Of a DNA stretch of 64,000 nt, positions 32,507-42,125 are shown piece by piece. Within the stretch, counting starts at the first letter, position 1, and every line of letters begins with the position of its first letter. A program made the position numbers and the translations under genes. The DNA lies in assembly GCF_014202345.1 (NCBI RefSeq), contig NZ_JACHGO010000003.1:310001-374000 (forward strand), given 5' to 3'. Source of the stretch: Desulfovibrio intestinalis. GTDB taxonomy: Bacteria > Desulfobacterota > Desulfovibrionia > Desulfovibrionales > Desulfovibrionaceae. Under the pieces are notes generated by a model that saw only the letters and a program-made list of their open reading frames with translations, was not told the DNA's origin and ran no database searches.

Positions 32507-34588
32507 ATGAAAAGCAGATTTTCGAGAGTATTTTCCGCCAGAGGATTAAGAGCCCTGCATTTGGGGCTTTCTCCCTGGATGGTTGTGGGCATGGCGATCA
32601 TTCTTGGTCTGGCCATTTCAGCCCTGGCCGTGCGCAGCAACCAGCGCGGCAAAACCTATATGATACAGAACCTCATGGACCGGGCCGAGGCCCTTATATG
32701 GGCTCTGGAGGCTGGCGCCCGCACTGGCCTGTGCACGCCCCTGGGCACCCCGGACGGCTTGCAGTCACTGCTGACAGAAACAGCCAAACAGCCCGGCATT
32801 GTTTTTATGGCTGTGGCCGACAATGCAGGAGAAATACAGGCATACAGCGTGCCCTTGCGCATTCGCGAAAGAAACAGGGCCGGTGTCGACGCGCTTATAC
32901 CGGGGCAAGGAGGCTCTGGCGGCAGCGGAACCAGCGCGCAGGTGCAGCAAGGTGAAAAGGCTCTGGCACTCATTATGCCTACCGGAGTGCAGGTGACGGA
33001 AAAGCCCGCGTGGCGTTTGCGTCAGTGGGGGGACAGAAAAGTTTTTGAGGTTTACCGGGCTTTTGTGCCTCTGGAAGACGACCGTCCCATTCCCATGCCC
33101 ATGCCCATGCGTGGGCACGGACAGCATATGGGCCGAAACCGGGGGATGATGGGAACAGATATGCCGCACGGGCCCATGTCGCCCAGAAGAATGGACCCCT
33201 CGGAGCAGGCACAGCCAATGGGTGAAAATATGTATGGCGGCATGGGCGGTTTTCCGCCTGGTGTCAGACCGGGAGGCGGCGCTGAAGTCGCAGGGGGAGC
33301 CAGCGTATGGAGGCCTGCCCCTCTGCAGCCGGGGCAACCCAGGCAACAACAGGGCGTCGTTGTGGTCGGCCTTGATCTTAAACCCTTTGAGGCGGCCCTG
33401 GCAGCCGATTTGCGGTACAACATCATATCGGCCCTACTGGTGGCCGCCTTGGGGCTGGCTGGCTTTGTGTCCCTGTTTTGGGCGCATAACTACCGGCGCT
33501 CGCGCCGCATGCTGCGCGACTCGCGGGCGATGGCCTCGGAGGTAATGGCCAATCTGCCGCTGGGGCTTTTGACCAGCGATCCGTCAGGCAGAGTGGCCAT
33601 GGTCAATGATATAGCCCTCGGCATGTTCGAACTCGACCGTGTTACGGCTGTGCACGCTCCGTTGACAGGGCTGCCCGGTCTGGACTGGACAGCCCTTGTG
33701 GCTGAACTTGCCGGAGGACGCAAGGTGCTTGAACGTGAATGCGTGCTCACCACCGGGCGCACGGGCGTTGTCATTAGCCTCAGCGCAGCCTCCATAAGCA
33801 ATCAGGACGGGGTTTTTCTGGGTAATGTGTTCATTCTGCGTGACATTACCGAGGTCAAGCGTCTGCAGGCAGATGCGCAGCGCAATGACCGCCTGTCAGC
33901 CTTGGGGCATCTGGCTGCTGGTGTGGCGCACGAGGTGCGTAATCCCCTGAGCACCATCAAGGGCGTGGCTCTGTACATCGCCAAGCGCATGATGCCGGGT
34001 GGCCGTGAAGAGGAAGCCGCACAACGCATGATTGACGAAGTCGACAGACTGGACCGTGTGGTTTCCGAACTGCTGGAATTCGCCAGGCCGGGAGCCATCA
34101 ATACGGCGGATGCCGACCTTGCCGAGGTCATCAGCCGTGCCCTGCGTCTGGCCGAGGCAGACGTGAGCGCCAGAAATATACAGGTCAGCCTTGAAGTGCC
34201 TTCCGGTTTACCCCCGGTGCGTGTCAATACCGAGCGCCTTACCCAGGCCCTGCTCAATCTTTTTCTCAACGCCGTACAGGCTATGGGCGAAGGCGGGCGG
34301 CTGCGTGTGGGTGCACGGCTGTCGCCGGACGGGCAAACTTTCAGCATCACTGTGGGCGACAATGGCCCCGGAATTCCGCGGGATATTCAGGCGGCCATTT
34401 TTACGCCGTATTTTACCACCAAGCCTTCGGGCACTGGCCTTGGCCTTGCTATTGTTTATCAGATCGTTGAAGGCCACGGCGGAAGCGTCAGCGTGAATTC
34501 ATCACCGGGACAAGGCACTGAATTTATTCTTGTGCTTCCGGTGCGCGGCAAGGATGAAGCGATCCCGGCGGGCCTGCATCAGAAGTAG
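32507..34588 (+). CDS. ZraS/NtrB-like sensor histidine kinase with Met/His-rich sensor region
   Basis: 693-residue membrane kinase, larger than ZraS (about 460). Order: first transmembrane helix (near residues 25-42), extracytoplasmic region to about residue 300 with a metal-ligand-rich segment (PMPMPMRGHGQHMGRNRGMM, then more Met/Gly/Pro), second helix (IISALLVAALGLAGFVSLFW), PAS domain, HisKA with phospho-acceptor His475 in GVAHEVRNPLSTIKG, and HATPase (LFLNAVQAMGEGG, VGDNGPGIP, TKPSGTGLGLAIV). AAGGAC precedes the ATG. It probably senses periplasmic metal or envelope stress and signals to the NtrC-type regulator 230 bases downstream. Confidence 0.9.
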   Translation: MKSRFSRVFSARGLRALHLGLSPWMVVGMAIILGLAISALAVRSNQRGKTYMIQNLMDRAEALIWALEAGARTGLCTPLGTPDGLQSLLTETAKQPGIVFMAVADNAGEIQAYSVPLRIRERNRAGVDALIPGQGGSGGSGTSAQVQQGEKALALIMPTGVQVTEKPAWRLRQWGDRKVFEVYRAFVPLEDDRPIPMPMPMRGHGQHMGRNRGMMGTDMPHGPMSPRRMDPSEQAQPMGENMYGGMGGFPPGVRPGGGAEVAGGASVWRPAPLQPGQPRQQQGVVVVGLDLKPFEAALAADLRYNIISALLVAALGLAGFVSLFWAHNYRRSRRMLRDSRAMASEVMANLPLGLLTSDPSGRVAMVNDIALGMFELDRVTAVHAPLTGLPGLDWTALVAELAGGRKVLERECVLTTGRTGVVISLSAASISNQDGVFLGNVFILRDITEVKRLQADAQRNDRLSALGHLAAGVAHEVRNPLSTIKGVALYIAKRMMPGGREEEAAQRMIDEVDRLDRVVSELLEFARPGAINTADADLAEVISRALRLAEADVSARNIQVSLEVPSGLPPVRVNTERLTQALLNLFLNAVQAMGEGGRLRVGARLSPDGQTFSITVGDNGPGIPRDIQAAIFTPYFTTKPSGTGLGLAIVYQIVEGHGGSVSVNSSPGQGTEFILVLPVRGKDEAIPAGLHQK

Positions 34589-34821
34589 GGTATACTCACA
34601 TTAAAAAAACTGGCCATTGAGTGAGCGCAGCTTCAGCCGTTGCTCCAAAAGATTCGGATGAAGCCAGTCCGGCTGCTTATTTGTGGGCTTAAATGCCGTG
34701 GTGAATGTGTTTTGAAGTTTGCGAATGCACCTTCTCAAGCTTGCTCTGCTTTAAATTCGGGGCACCGGGCCAAGGGCCCGGCGTCATTTGATATAAACCA
34801 AGACTATTGAGGAATACCTTC

Positions 34822-36183
<1,362 letters not shown>

Positions 36184-36433
36184 GGCAAGGTATGGTGTGG
36201 CAAGCGCCGCAGTGAACGCCTTGGGCACTTTGAAGGCTGTATCCGCAAAGTTCGTCTGCGTTAATTAGCTCTGGAATGTTTTGGCCTTGCAGCAGCGTAG
36301 GAAGTGCTTTTTCGACCAGGGTCGCTTCCTGGAAAATCCCGTTTCAGGGCAGGAAAATTCCTGCAAAAGGTTGAAACAGGATATGCCGTCTTGGTGGGGT
36401 GTTTTCAGCGAAGAGTCCCGCGCCGCAAGGGTT

Positions 36434-36508
36434 GACGCTGCGCTTGCGCCTCCACGGCGGGTGTCTGCTCTTGCAGCCACCTGAGCATTTTGACTTTGAA
36501 ATTCTCTA
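36434..36508 (+). repeat. Dispersed intergenic repeat family B, copy B2
   Basis: GACGCTGCGCTTGCGCCTCC-ACGGCGGGTGTCTGCTC, then CACCTGAGCATTT and an imperfect GAGCATTTT...AAATTCTC stem. Parallel to B1 at 24440 over its whole length, and placed just before a terminator. Confidence 0.65.
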
Positions 36509-36510
36509 TA

Positions 36511-36548
36511 AGGCGGATCATGCTCTTTGAGGTGATCCGCCTGTTTTT
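36511..36548 (+). terminator. Terminator of the kinase-regulator transcript
   Basis: AGGCGGATCA / TGATCCGCCT with a 12-base loop, followed by GTTTTTT. It separates the plus-strand regulator from the convergent minus-strand complex. Bases 36184-36433 hold no gene I can see. Confidence 0.75.
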
Positions 36549-36560
36549 TGCGGCGGGCTG

Positions 36561-37325
36561 TTACTTTTTCAGTGCCAGCAAACCGTCAAGTATGGTCCAG
36601 GGATTAGGCGGGCAGCCCGGCACAAAAAGATCTACGGCCAAAATATCCGTAATGCCGTTATTGCACTGTGCTCCGTCGCGGAAAAGCCCGCCCGATATGG
36701 CGCAGGCGCCTACCGCTACCACCAGACGCGGTTCGGGCATGGCATTGTAGGTATCTAGGACGGCCAAACGCATATTTTCAGAAACAGGCCCGGTCACCAC
36801 AACGCCGTCGGCATGGCGCGGCGAGGCGACAAAATCAATGCCAAATTTCGGCAGGTCGTAAACAAGGGTGCCGAGCACATTGCAGTCGGCCTCACAGGCT
36901 GCGCAACCCGCAGCACTGATCTGGCGAAGCTTGAGCGAGCGCCGGAAGATGGAAAATTCGCCGGGCACGGTTGGTGTGGTCTCATGTGGCGCAGGCTGCC
37001 CCGGAACTACCAGCAAGTCTTCACGCTTGAAGGCAGCCATGCGGTGCTCACCCGTGAAAGCTATAGCCTGCTTGGGGCAGGCGGCGCGGCAGGCTCCGCA
37101 AAAGGTGCAGCGTCCCATGTCCAGTGTGGGCGTGCTGTGCGGCGCGCCTTCAATGGGCAGCAAGGCCCCTGTGGGGCAGGCAGCGTAGCAGGCGCGGCAG
37201 TCGCCGCAGTCAACGGGCGTGAGGCTGGGCCTGCCCATAAAACGGGGTGACAGCGTGGGCTGCTTACGGGGATAGTCCAGAGTATGGTACTTCTGGTGAA
37301 TGCGTTCCTTGATAATGCGCAGCAT
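36561..37325 (-). CDS. Ehr/Hyf-like small subunit: 2[4Fe-4S] ferredoxin fused to NuoB-like domain
   Basis: 254 residues combining two subunits that are separate in formate hydrogenlyase (HyfH/HycF and HyfI/HycG). The N-terminal half has two cluster motifs, CGDCRACYAACP and CTFCGACRAACP. The C-terminal half is NuoB/NiFe-small-subunit-like, with CAAC (in AAGCAACEADCN), VVAVGACAISGGLF and FVPGCPPNPWTILDGL supplying proximal-cluster ligands. It should relay electrons to or from the large subunit on the cytoplasmic side. GAGG lies before the ATG; it is the last gene of the operon, nine bases after the large-subunit gene. Confidence 0.85.
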   Translation of the reverse strand: MLRIIKERIHQKYHTLDYPRKQPTLSPRFMGRPSLTPVDCGDCRACYAACPTGALLPIEGAPHSTPTLDMGRCTFCGACRAACPKQAIAFTGEHRMAAFKREDLLVVPGQPAPHETTPTVPGEFSIFRRSLKLRQISAAGCAACEADCNVLGTLVYDLPKFGIDFVASPRHADGVVVTGPVSENMRLAVLDTYNAMPEPRLVVAVGACAISGGLFRDGAQCNNGITDILAVDLFVPGCPPNPWTILDGLLALKK

Positions 37326-37334
37326 GTCAAAACC

Positions 37335-39047
37335 TCACAGGTCATGCCCGCAATAAGAGAGATTGAAACTCTTGTTGCAGAGGGGAAAGTCTGAAATCTG
37401 GTTGCCGCGCAGGGCTATGGCCAGTCCCGTCCAGTTGTGGAAGGAGGGATCTATTGCCTTGTAGACCAGCAAGCGGCCTTGCGAATCGGTGACAGACACA
37501 TGGCAGACTTCGCCACGCCAGCCTTCCACCTGGGCAACGGCAAGCGTGTGCGGCGGCAGGTCTGTAAAATCGCGGGGTGTGCCAGAAATTTTTTCTGGCG
37601 CAGCGGTGGGCGGATTCGTCTGATGGTCTGCTGGCGCGTCGGAAGTTGCGTCTACCTGTGCTGACAGGGCAGACAAGCGGGCGAGGTCAAGTTCCAGCAG
37701 GCGCAGGCTGTCGTCCAGTTCGCGGCTGCGCACTTTGGCGCGGGCCATGACGTCGCCTGTAATTTCCAGCCGGGGGGCGCATCCCTCACAGGGCAAATTG
37801 CTGAGCGGCGCGTGAAAGCGGGCGTCCACATCCAGACCGCAGGCGCGTGCGGGCACTCCGACCGTGTTCAGTTGGCGGGCGGTGCCAGTTTCAAGTACGC
37901 CGATGTCCACAAGGCGGTCGCGCACTGTCACGGCTTCCAGCATGACATCTACTGCTCCGCGCACATCCTGCCAGGCGGCCCGCGCCCGGTTGAGCAGGTT
38001 TGCGCTCTCCAGCGGATCAAGGTCGTATGCCACGCCGCCGGGGCGCAGCAGGCCGCGCCCGAAGCGATTGCCGCACAGGCTGGCGGTCATGTTCAAAAAA
38101 TCTCCACGAATACGGCCATTCCAGGACGACGTGGGCAAAAAGCCCGCATCTCCGGCAAGGGCCCCAAGGTCGCCCGTGTGGTTGGCCAGACGTTCCAGCT
38201 CCAGACCAATACGTCGCAGCAACTGGGCGCGTTCGCCGGGCTCATGCCCCGTCATGCGCTCAAGCAGCACGCAATGGGCCGTGGCGTGGGCAACGGTACT
38301 GTCTCCAGCGGCGCATTCCAGCAGGTGAAGACGGCGGGCGGCGGGGCCATATACAAGCATGTCTTCCAGCCCGCGGTGCTGGTAGCCCAGGGCAACTTCC
38401 AGATGCAGCACATTTTCGCCATAGCATTGAAAGCGGAAATGTCCCGGTTCGATGATGCCTGCGTGTACCGGGCCTACGGCCACCTCGTGCACCTCCGCCC
38501 CTTCAACTCGGTAAAAGGGATAGGGTTGGGCGGTGGGCTGCGGCGAGGGCTGGGACGTTGCCGCATTTTCCGTTGCAGGGGCGGTTGGCAGGCCTTCAGC
38601 CGAAGGGCTGGCCTCACCGTCAGCTGCGGCGGTTGCCGCATTGCGGGCTTGGGCCTCTGCGCTGTCAGGCGTGCGCCGTACGCTTTTGAGCCAGGGGTGA
38701 TCTACTGGTTCCACACCCCACTGTTCATAAATTTCGCGCTCAAAGTAGTGCATCTGGGGTAAATCGGGCGTCAGCGACATGAAGGCCGTCACCGCATTCG
38801 TACAGCGGGCCATGAGGCGGCGTATGCCGTCATGGGCCAGCACGCAGCACAAAACAATGGGCACGGGCCGCGTGGGTGCAATGCCCGCGTCGCGCTGCGC
38901 ATCCACGGTTTTTTCTTCCGGTATGCCGAAAAAAGCCAAGACGCGCCAGCCGCCAGCCAGGGCATGACGGATATGCTCGCGCAGTTCCGCCACGGAAAAG
39001 CGCGTTACTTTTTTCAGATCAACCGCCTCGCGGTAGTCGAACGACAT
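37335..39047 (-). CDS. Ehr/HyfG-like large subunit (NuoC-NuoD fusion) lacking canonical NiFe ligands
   Basis: 570 residues: NuoC-like N-terminus (to about 115), an Ala/Ser/Thr/Pro-rich linker (about 125-170), then a NuoD/hydrogenase-large-like domain (FQCYGENVLHLEVALGYQHR). In true group 4 hydrogenases two Cys-x2-Cys motifs bind nickel. Here the first reads LLECAAGDSTVAH (C245, with Gly248 where the second Cys should be) and the C-terminus is DFPLCNKSFNLSYCGHDL instead of DPC-x2-C. A second low-complexity insert lies near residue 460. This pattern fits energy-converting hydrogenase-related (Ehr) complexes rather than a hydrogenase. AGGAGG precedes the ATG. Confidence 0.85.
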   Translation of the reverse strand: MSFDYREAVDLKKVTRFSVAELREHIRHALAGGWRVLAFFGIPEEKTVDAQRDAGIAPTRPVPIVLCCVLAHDGIRRLMARCTNAVTAFMSLTPDLPQMHYFEREIYEQWGVEPVDHPWLKSVRRTPDSAEAQARNAATAAADGEASPSAEGLPTAPATENAATSQPSPQPTAQPYPFYRVEGAEVHEVAVGPVHAGIIEPGHFRFQCYGENVLHLEVALGYQHRGLEDMLVYGPAARRLHLLECAAGDSTVAHATAHCVLLERMTGHEPGERAQLLRRIGLELERLANHTGDLGALAGDAGFLPTSSWNGRIRGDFLNMTASLCGNRFGRGLLRPGGVAYDLDPLESANLLNRARAAWQDVRGAVDVMLEAVTVRDRLVDIGVLETGTARQLNTVGVPARACGLDVDARFHAPLSNLPCEGCAPRLEITGDVMARAKVRSRELDDSLRLLELDLARLSALSAQVDATSDAPADHQTNPPTAAPEKISGTPRDFTDLPPHTLAVAQVEGWRGEVCHVSVTDSQGRLLVYKAIDPSFHNWTGLAIALRGNQISDFPLCNKSFNLSYCGHDL

Positions 39048-39056
39048 GATATCCTC

Positions 39057-40556
39057 CTAACCACCTATGAGGGCTGCGGCCTGCCCCAAGAAATTCCACA
39101 GCCAGTCCGGTATCCACAAACCAAGGGTAAGAACGGCTACCCCCAGAATCAGGGGCGGCAGCACGCTCAGCAGGGGCTCTTTTTGGTTTTGCGGCATATC
39201 CACGGGGCGATTGCCCTGCACCATGCGCAGCACTGCTACGGAAAGGCCGACAAAAATTACAGCAAGGGCAAGCAGATAGGTTGTGGCAATCAGAGGAGAA
39301 TCTGCTGCCAGCATGCCCTTGAAGATAATGAATTCACTGATGAAGATGCCGAAGGGAGGCGAACCGGCTACGGCCAGAAAACCAGCCATCCACAAGGCCC
39401 CGGTCACGGGCATGGTCCAGCGCATGCCCCGGATGTCATAGCTTGAAAACGTATGGTAGCGGGCCAGAATATTGCCGGAAAGCAAAAAGAGCATGCACTT
39501 GGTCAGCGAGTGGCAAACGGCATGCAGCATGGCCCCTGATACGGCCAGCCCGCCCACGCCCACGCCAAGAGCCAGTATGCCCATGTGTTCGACGCTGGAG
39601 TATGCCAGCATGCGTTTGTAATGGCCCTGCCCCACAATAAAGATGGCCGCTGTAATAAGCGACAGCAGACCGAAAAAGCTGAGCAACCCGCCGCTGAATC
39701 CGCCAAGTCCGGCGGCCAGCATGATCTGGTGACCGCGCAGGATGCCAAGCATGGCGCAGTTGAGCAGCGCGCCGGAAAGCAGTGCAGAAACAAGGGAGGG
39801 AGCCTGACTGTGCGCGTCGGGCAGCCAGTTGTGCAACGGGGCCAGACCCATTTTGGTGCCGTAACCCACAAGCAAGAAGATAAAGGCCGCTTTGAGCCAC
39901 GTTTCTTCCGCAGCCCGGGCATGGCTGACAAACCAGCCTAGCTGGTCCATGCCTTCCACCATAGCTTCCATACCTTCAGGCGTATAAAAAGCCACGGAAA
40001 GCAGAATGTTGCCCACCATGGCCAGAGCAATACCCACAGAGCAGATGATGAGATATTTCCATGTGGCTTCAAGGGAACGCTGATGTCTGTGAAAATATAT
40101 GAGGGGCGCGCTGGAAAGCGTGGTGCCTTCTATGCCCACCCACAAAGCGCCCAGATGGGGAGTGGTGGTCACAAGCGTTATGGATGAAAGAAAAAAGCAA
40201 AGGCACGCGGCCAGACGGCGTTGCGGCGCGTTGGTAAAACCGGGGCCGCCGTGAATATCTGCGTGAACTTCCAGCCGGTCTTCTTCACGCAGGTAGTAGA
40301 CTGCGTAAACAGAAGCCGCCATAAAAAGAAGGCTGGCAAGCATGAGAAAAAGCGTGCCTAGCGGGTCGGGAGCCAGCAGGCCGCTCAGGGCTTTGGGTTC
40401 GGCTCCTGTGGCAACGGCATGCGTTGTCCAGGCGGCCAAAATCACATGCCCAAGAGCCGTCAGAGGCAGAAGAACCCGGCACATGGCCTTGGTGCCGAGC
40501 AGGATGATACACCCCGCACCCAGCGGAAGAAAAAGCAATGCTTCCAGCATGTCCAT
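39057..40556 (-). CDS. Ehr/HyfF-like antiporter-type membrane subunit (NuoN/NuoM-like)
   Basis: 499 residues with about 14 hydrophobic segments; Mrp/complex I proton-translocating family. Typical features: conserved Glu/Lys in membrane helices (GIEGTTLSSAPLIYFHRH, GYGTKMGLAPLHNWLPDAHS) and GHYKRMLAYSSVEHMGILAL. It would form one of two proton- or sodium-pumping modules of the complex. Its ATG overlaps the preceding stop (TGATG). Confidence 0.9.
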   Translation of the reverse strand: MDMLEALLFLPLGAGCIILLGTKAMCRVLLPLTALGHVILAAWTTHAVATGAEPKALSGLLAPDPLGTLFLMLASLLFMAASVYAVYYLREEDRLEVHADIHGGPGFTNAPQRRLAACLCFFLSSITLVTTTPHLGALWVGIEGTTLSSAPLIYFHRHQRSLEATWKYLIICSVGIALAMVGNILLSVAFYTPEGMEAMVEGMDQLGWFVSHARAAEETWLKAAFIFLLVGYGTKMGLAPLHNWLPDAHSQAPSLVSALLSGALLNCAMLGILRGHQIMLAAGLGGFSGGLLSFFGLLSLITAAIFIVGQGHYKRMLAYSSVEHMGILALGVGVGGLAVSGAMLHAVCHSLTKCMLFLLSGNILARYHTFSSYDIRGMRWTMPVTGALWMAGFLAVAGSPPFGIFISEFIIFKGMLAADSPLIATTYLLALAVIFVGLSVAVLRMVQGNRPVDMPQNQKEPLLSVLPPLILGVAVLTLGLWIPDWLWNFLGQAAALIGG

Positions 40557-41179
40557 CAGTCCCTGAGGCTGCGAAAACGGCCCACGTCAATGGATTCAAA
40601 GGTGTTGCCGATATGGTTGATGGCAATGCCCATAACAAAAACAGCCACAAACACGTCCAGCAGCAGGGCCAGTTCAAACCACATGGTACCCGCAGTCATG
40701 AGGGGCATGCCCAGCAGAAAAATTCCGTTTTCAGCCATCAGGTACCCGATGACCTGAGACAGGGCCGTTGTGCGCCCTACCACCAGAATGAGCCCGCAAA
40801 AAAGGGTCGTCAGGGCCGTGGGCAGCAGCTGCGGCGGAAAGAGGGCGGGCAAATTCACCAGGCGCGCTTCAAGCCACAGGGAAAGCACAAGGCCGCCCAT
40901 GCCAGCCAGTACCCCCACTGCCACATGCAGGCGGGGCTTCATGCGCTGGTGCGAATGCAACCGCTTGCGGGTACGCCAGAGCAGACTGGGCAGAAGAGCG
41001 CCCTTGATAAGCAGCACAGCTCCGGCCAACAGGGCATGTTCCAGACTCAGCAGCATGCCCGCCAGCAGTATGCCCTGAAAGGCGGTCAGGCGTATGAGCC
41101 ACATGAGCCGTGTTGTACCCAGCATGAGCAGGTTGTTCAGCATGAGCATAAACAGGCAGCTTTGCAGTGCGGATTCCAT
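40556..41179 (-). CDS. Ehr/HyfE-like small membrane subunit
   Basis: 207 residues with six or seven hydrophobic segments, matching HyfE (about 216 residues): SALQSCLFMLMLNNLLMLGT at the N-terminus and VIGYLMAENGIFLLGMPLMT near the centre, the NuoK-like part that carries a membrane Glu. It lies between the NuoH-like and HyfF-like genes, exactly as in hyf operons. GAGG before the ATG. Confidence 0.85.
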   Translation of the reverse strand: MESALQSCLFMLMLNNLLMLGTTRLMWLIRLTAFQGILLAGMLLSLEHALLAGAVLLIKGALLPSLLWRTRKRLHSHQRMKPRLHVAVGVLAGMGGLVLSLWLEARLVNLPALFPPQLLPTALTTLFCGLILVVGRTTALSQVIGYLMAENGIFLLGMPLMTAGTMWFELALLLDVFVAVFVMGIAINHIGNTFESIDVGRFRSLRD

Positions 41180-41183
41180 GCCT

Positions 41184-42125
41184 CTACCTCGCCTGGGTCA
41201 GGATAAGGGCCAGGGCTGCCATAGCCGATGCGCCGCCAAGCAGGTAGGGCACACGGTCCATACGCAGGCGGGCCATGACGGATTCCACAATGCCCACAAT
41301 GACTGCCAGCAACAGTACAATGACAACACGCAGCCCGGCCTGTTGCCACAGGGGCAGGGCGGGCGTCAGCAGGCCTGCGATAAGCGCGGCGAAAAACCAC
41401 AGCTTGAGAGCCGCGCCATAGACGATCATGGCCAGATTTGGGCCAGAGTGGTCCAGTACCATAGCCTCGTGGATCATTGTCAGTTCCAGATGCGTATTGG
41501 GATCGTCCACAGGAATACGGCAGTTTTCAACCAGCAGCAGAATGAACAAAATGCAGGGCAGAAGCAGCAACTCTGCCCGGCCCGTAAGCCATGCTCCCGC
41601 GATTTGCCCGCCAAACAGGGACGAAAGCGAAAACGCCGTGTACGGGCTGTGTCCCATATCCAGAGTCACACTGGTAAGCACAAGAAGAATCAGAAAAAAA
41701 AGAGGCTCTGCCAGGGCGGAAAACGTGGCTTCGCGGCTTGCGCCCATACCTTCAAAGGCGGCGCCTGTGTCCAGAGCTGACAGCATGATGGCAAAGCGCC
41801 CCATGCCAAGCAGATACGCCGCCAGAATGAAGTCCCCGGTGAAGGCCAGGGGCGAGGTTGCGCCGCCCAGAGGCAACAGGGCTATGGCGCATAAAGTTGT
41901 CGCCAGGGATATGGCGGGGCCGCAGGCAAAAACCCAGGTGGTGGTGCGGCTGATGACCTCGCCTTTGCGCATGAGCTTGGCAAGATCATAGTAGGTTTGC
42001 AGTATGGGTTTGCCGTGCCTGCCCGCAAATTTGGCCTTTACCCTGTTGATGATGCCGGGCAGCAGAGGCGCAAGCACAAGGGCCAGCACAAACTGCACAA
42101 AATAAACGATTATGCTCTGTTTCAT
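41184..42125 (-). CDS. Ehr/HyfC-like NuoH-type membrane anchor subunit
   Basis: 313 residues, the size of HyfC/HycD (about 310), with eight hydrophobic segments. KAKFAGRHGKPILQTYYDLA and KLMRKGEVIS form the conserved first loop, and DDPNTHLELTMIHEAMVLDH the loop contacting the hydrophilic arm. The start at 42125 overlaps the upstream stop as ATGA; the 33-residue extension to 42224 lies inside the previous gene and is not hydrophobic. Confidence 0.9.
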   Translation of the reverse strand: MKQSIIVYFVQFVLALVLAPLLPGIINRVKAKFAGRHGKPILQTYYDLAKLMRKGEVISRTTTWVFACGPAISLATTLCAIALLPLGGATSPLAFTGDFILAAYLLGMGRFAIMLSALDTGAAFEGMGASREATFSALAEPLFFLILLVLTSVTLDMGHSPYTAFSLSSLFGGQIAGAWLTGRAELLLLPCILFILLLVENCRIPVDDPNTHLELTMIHEAMVLDHSGPNLAMIVYGAALKLWFFAALIAGLLTPALPLWQQAGLRVVIVLLLAVIVGIVESVMARLRMDRVPYLLGGASAMAALALILTQAR

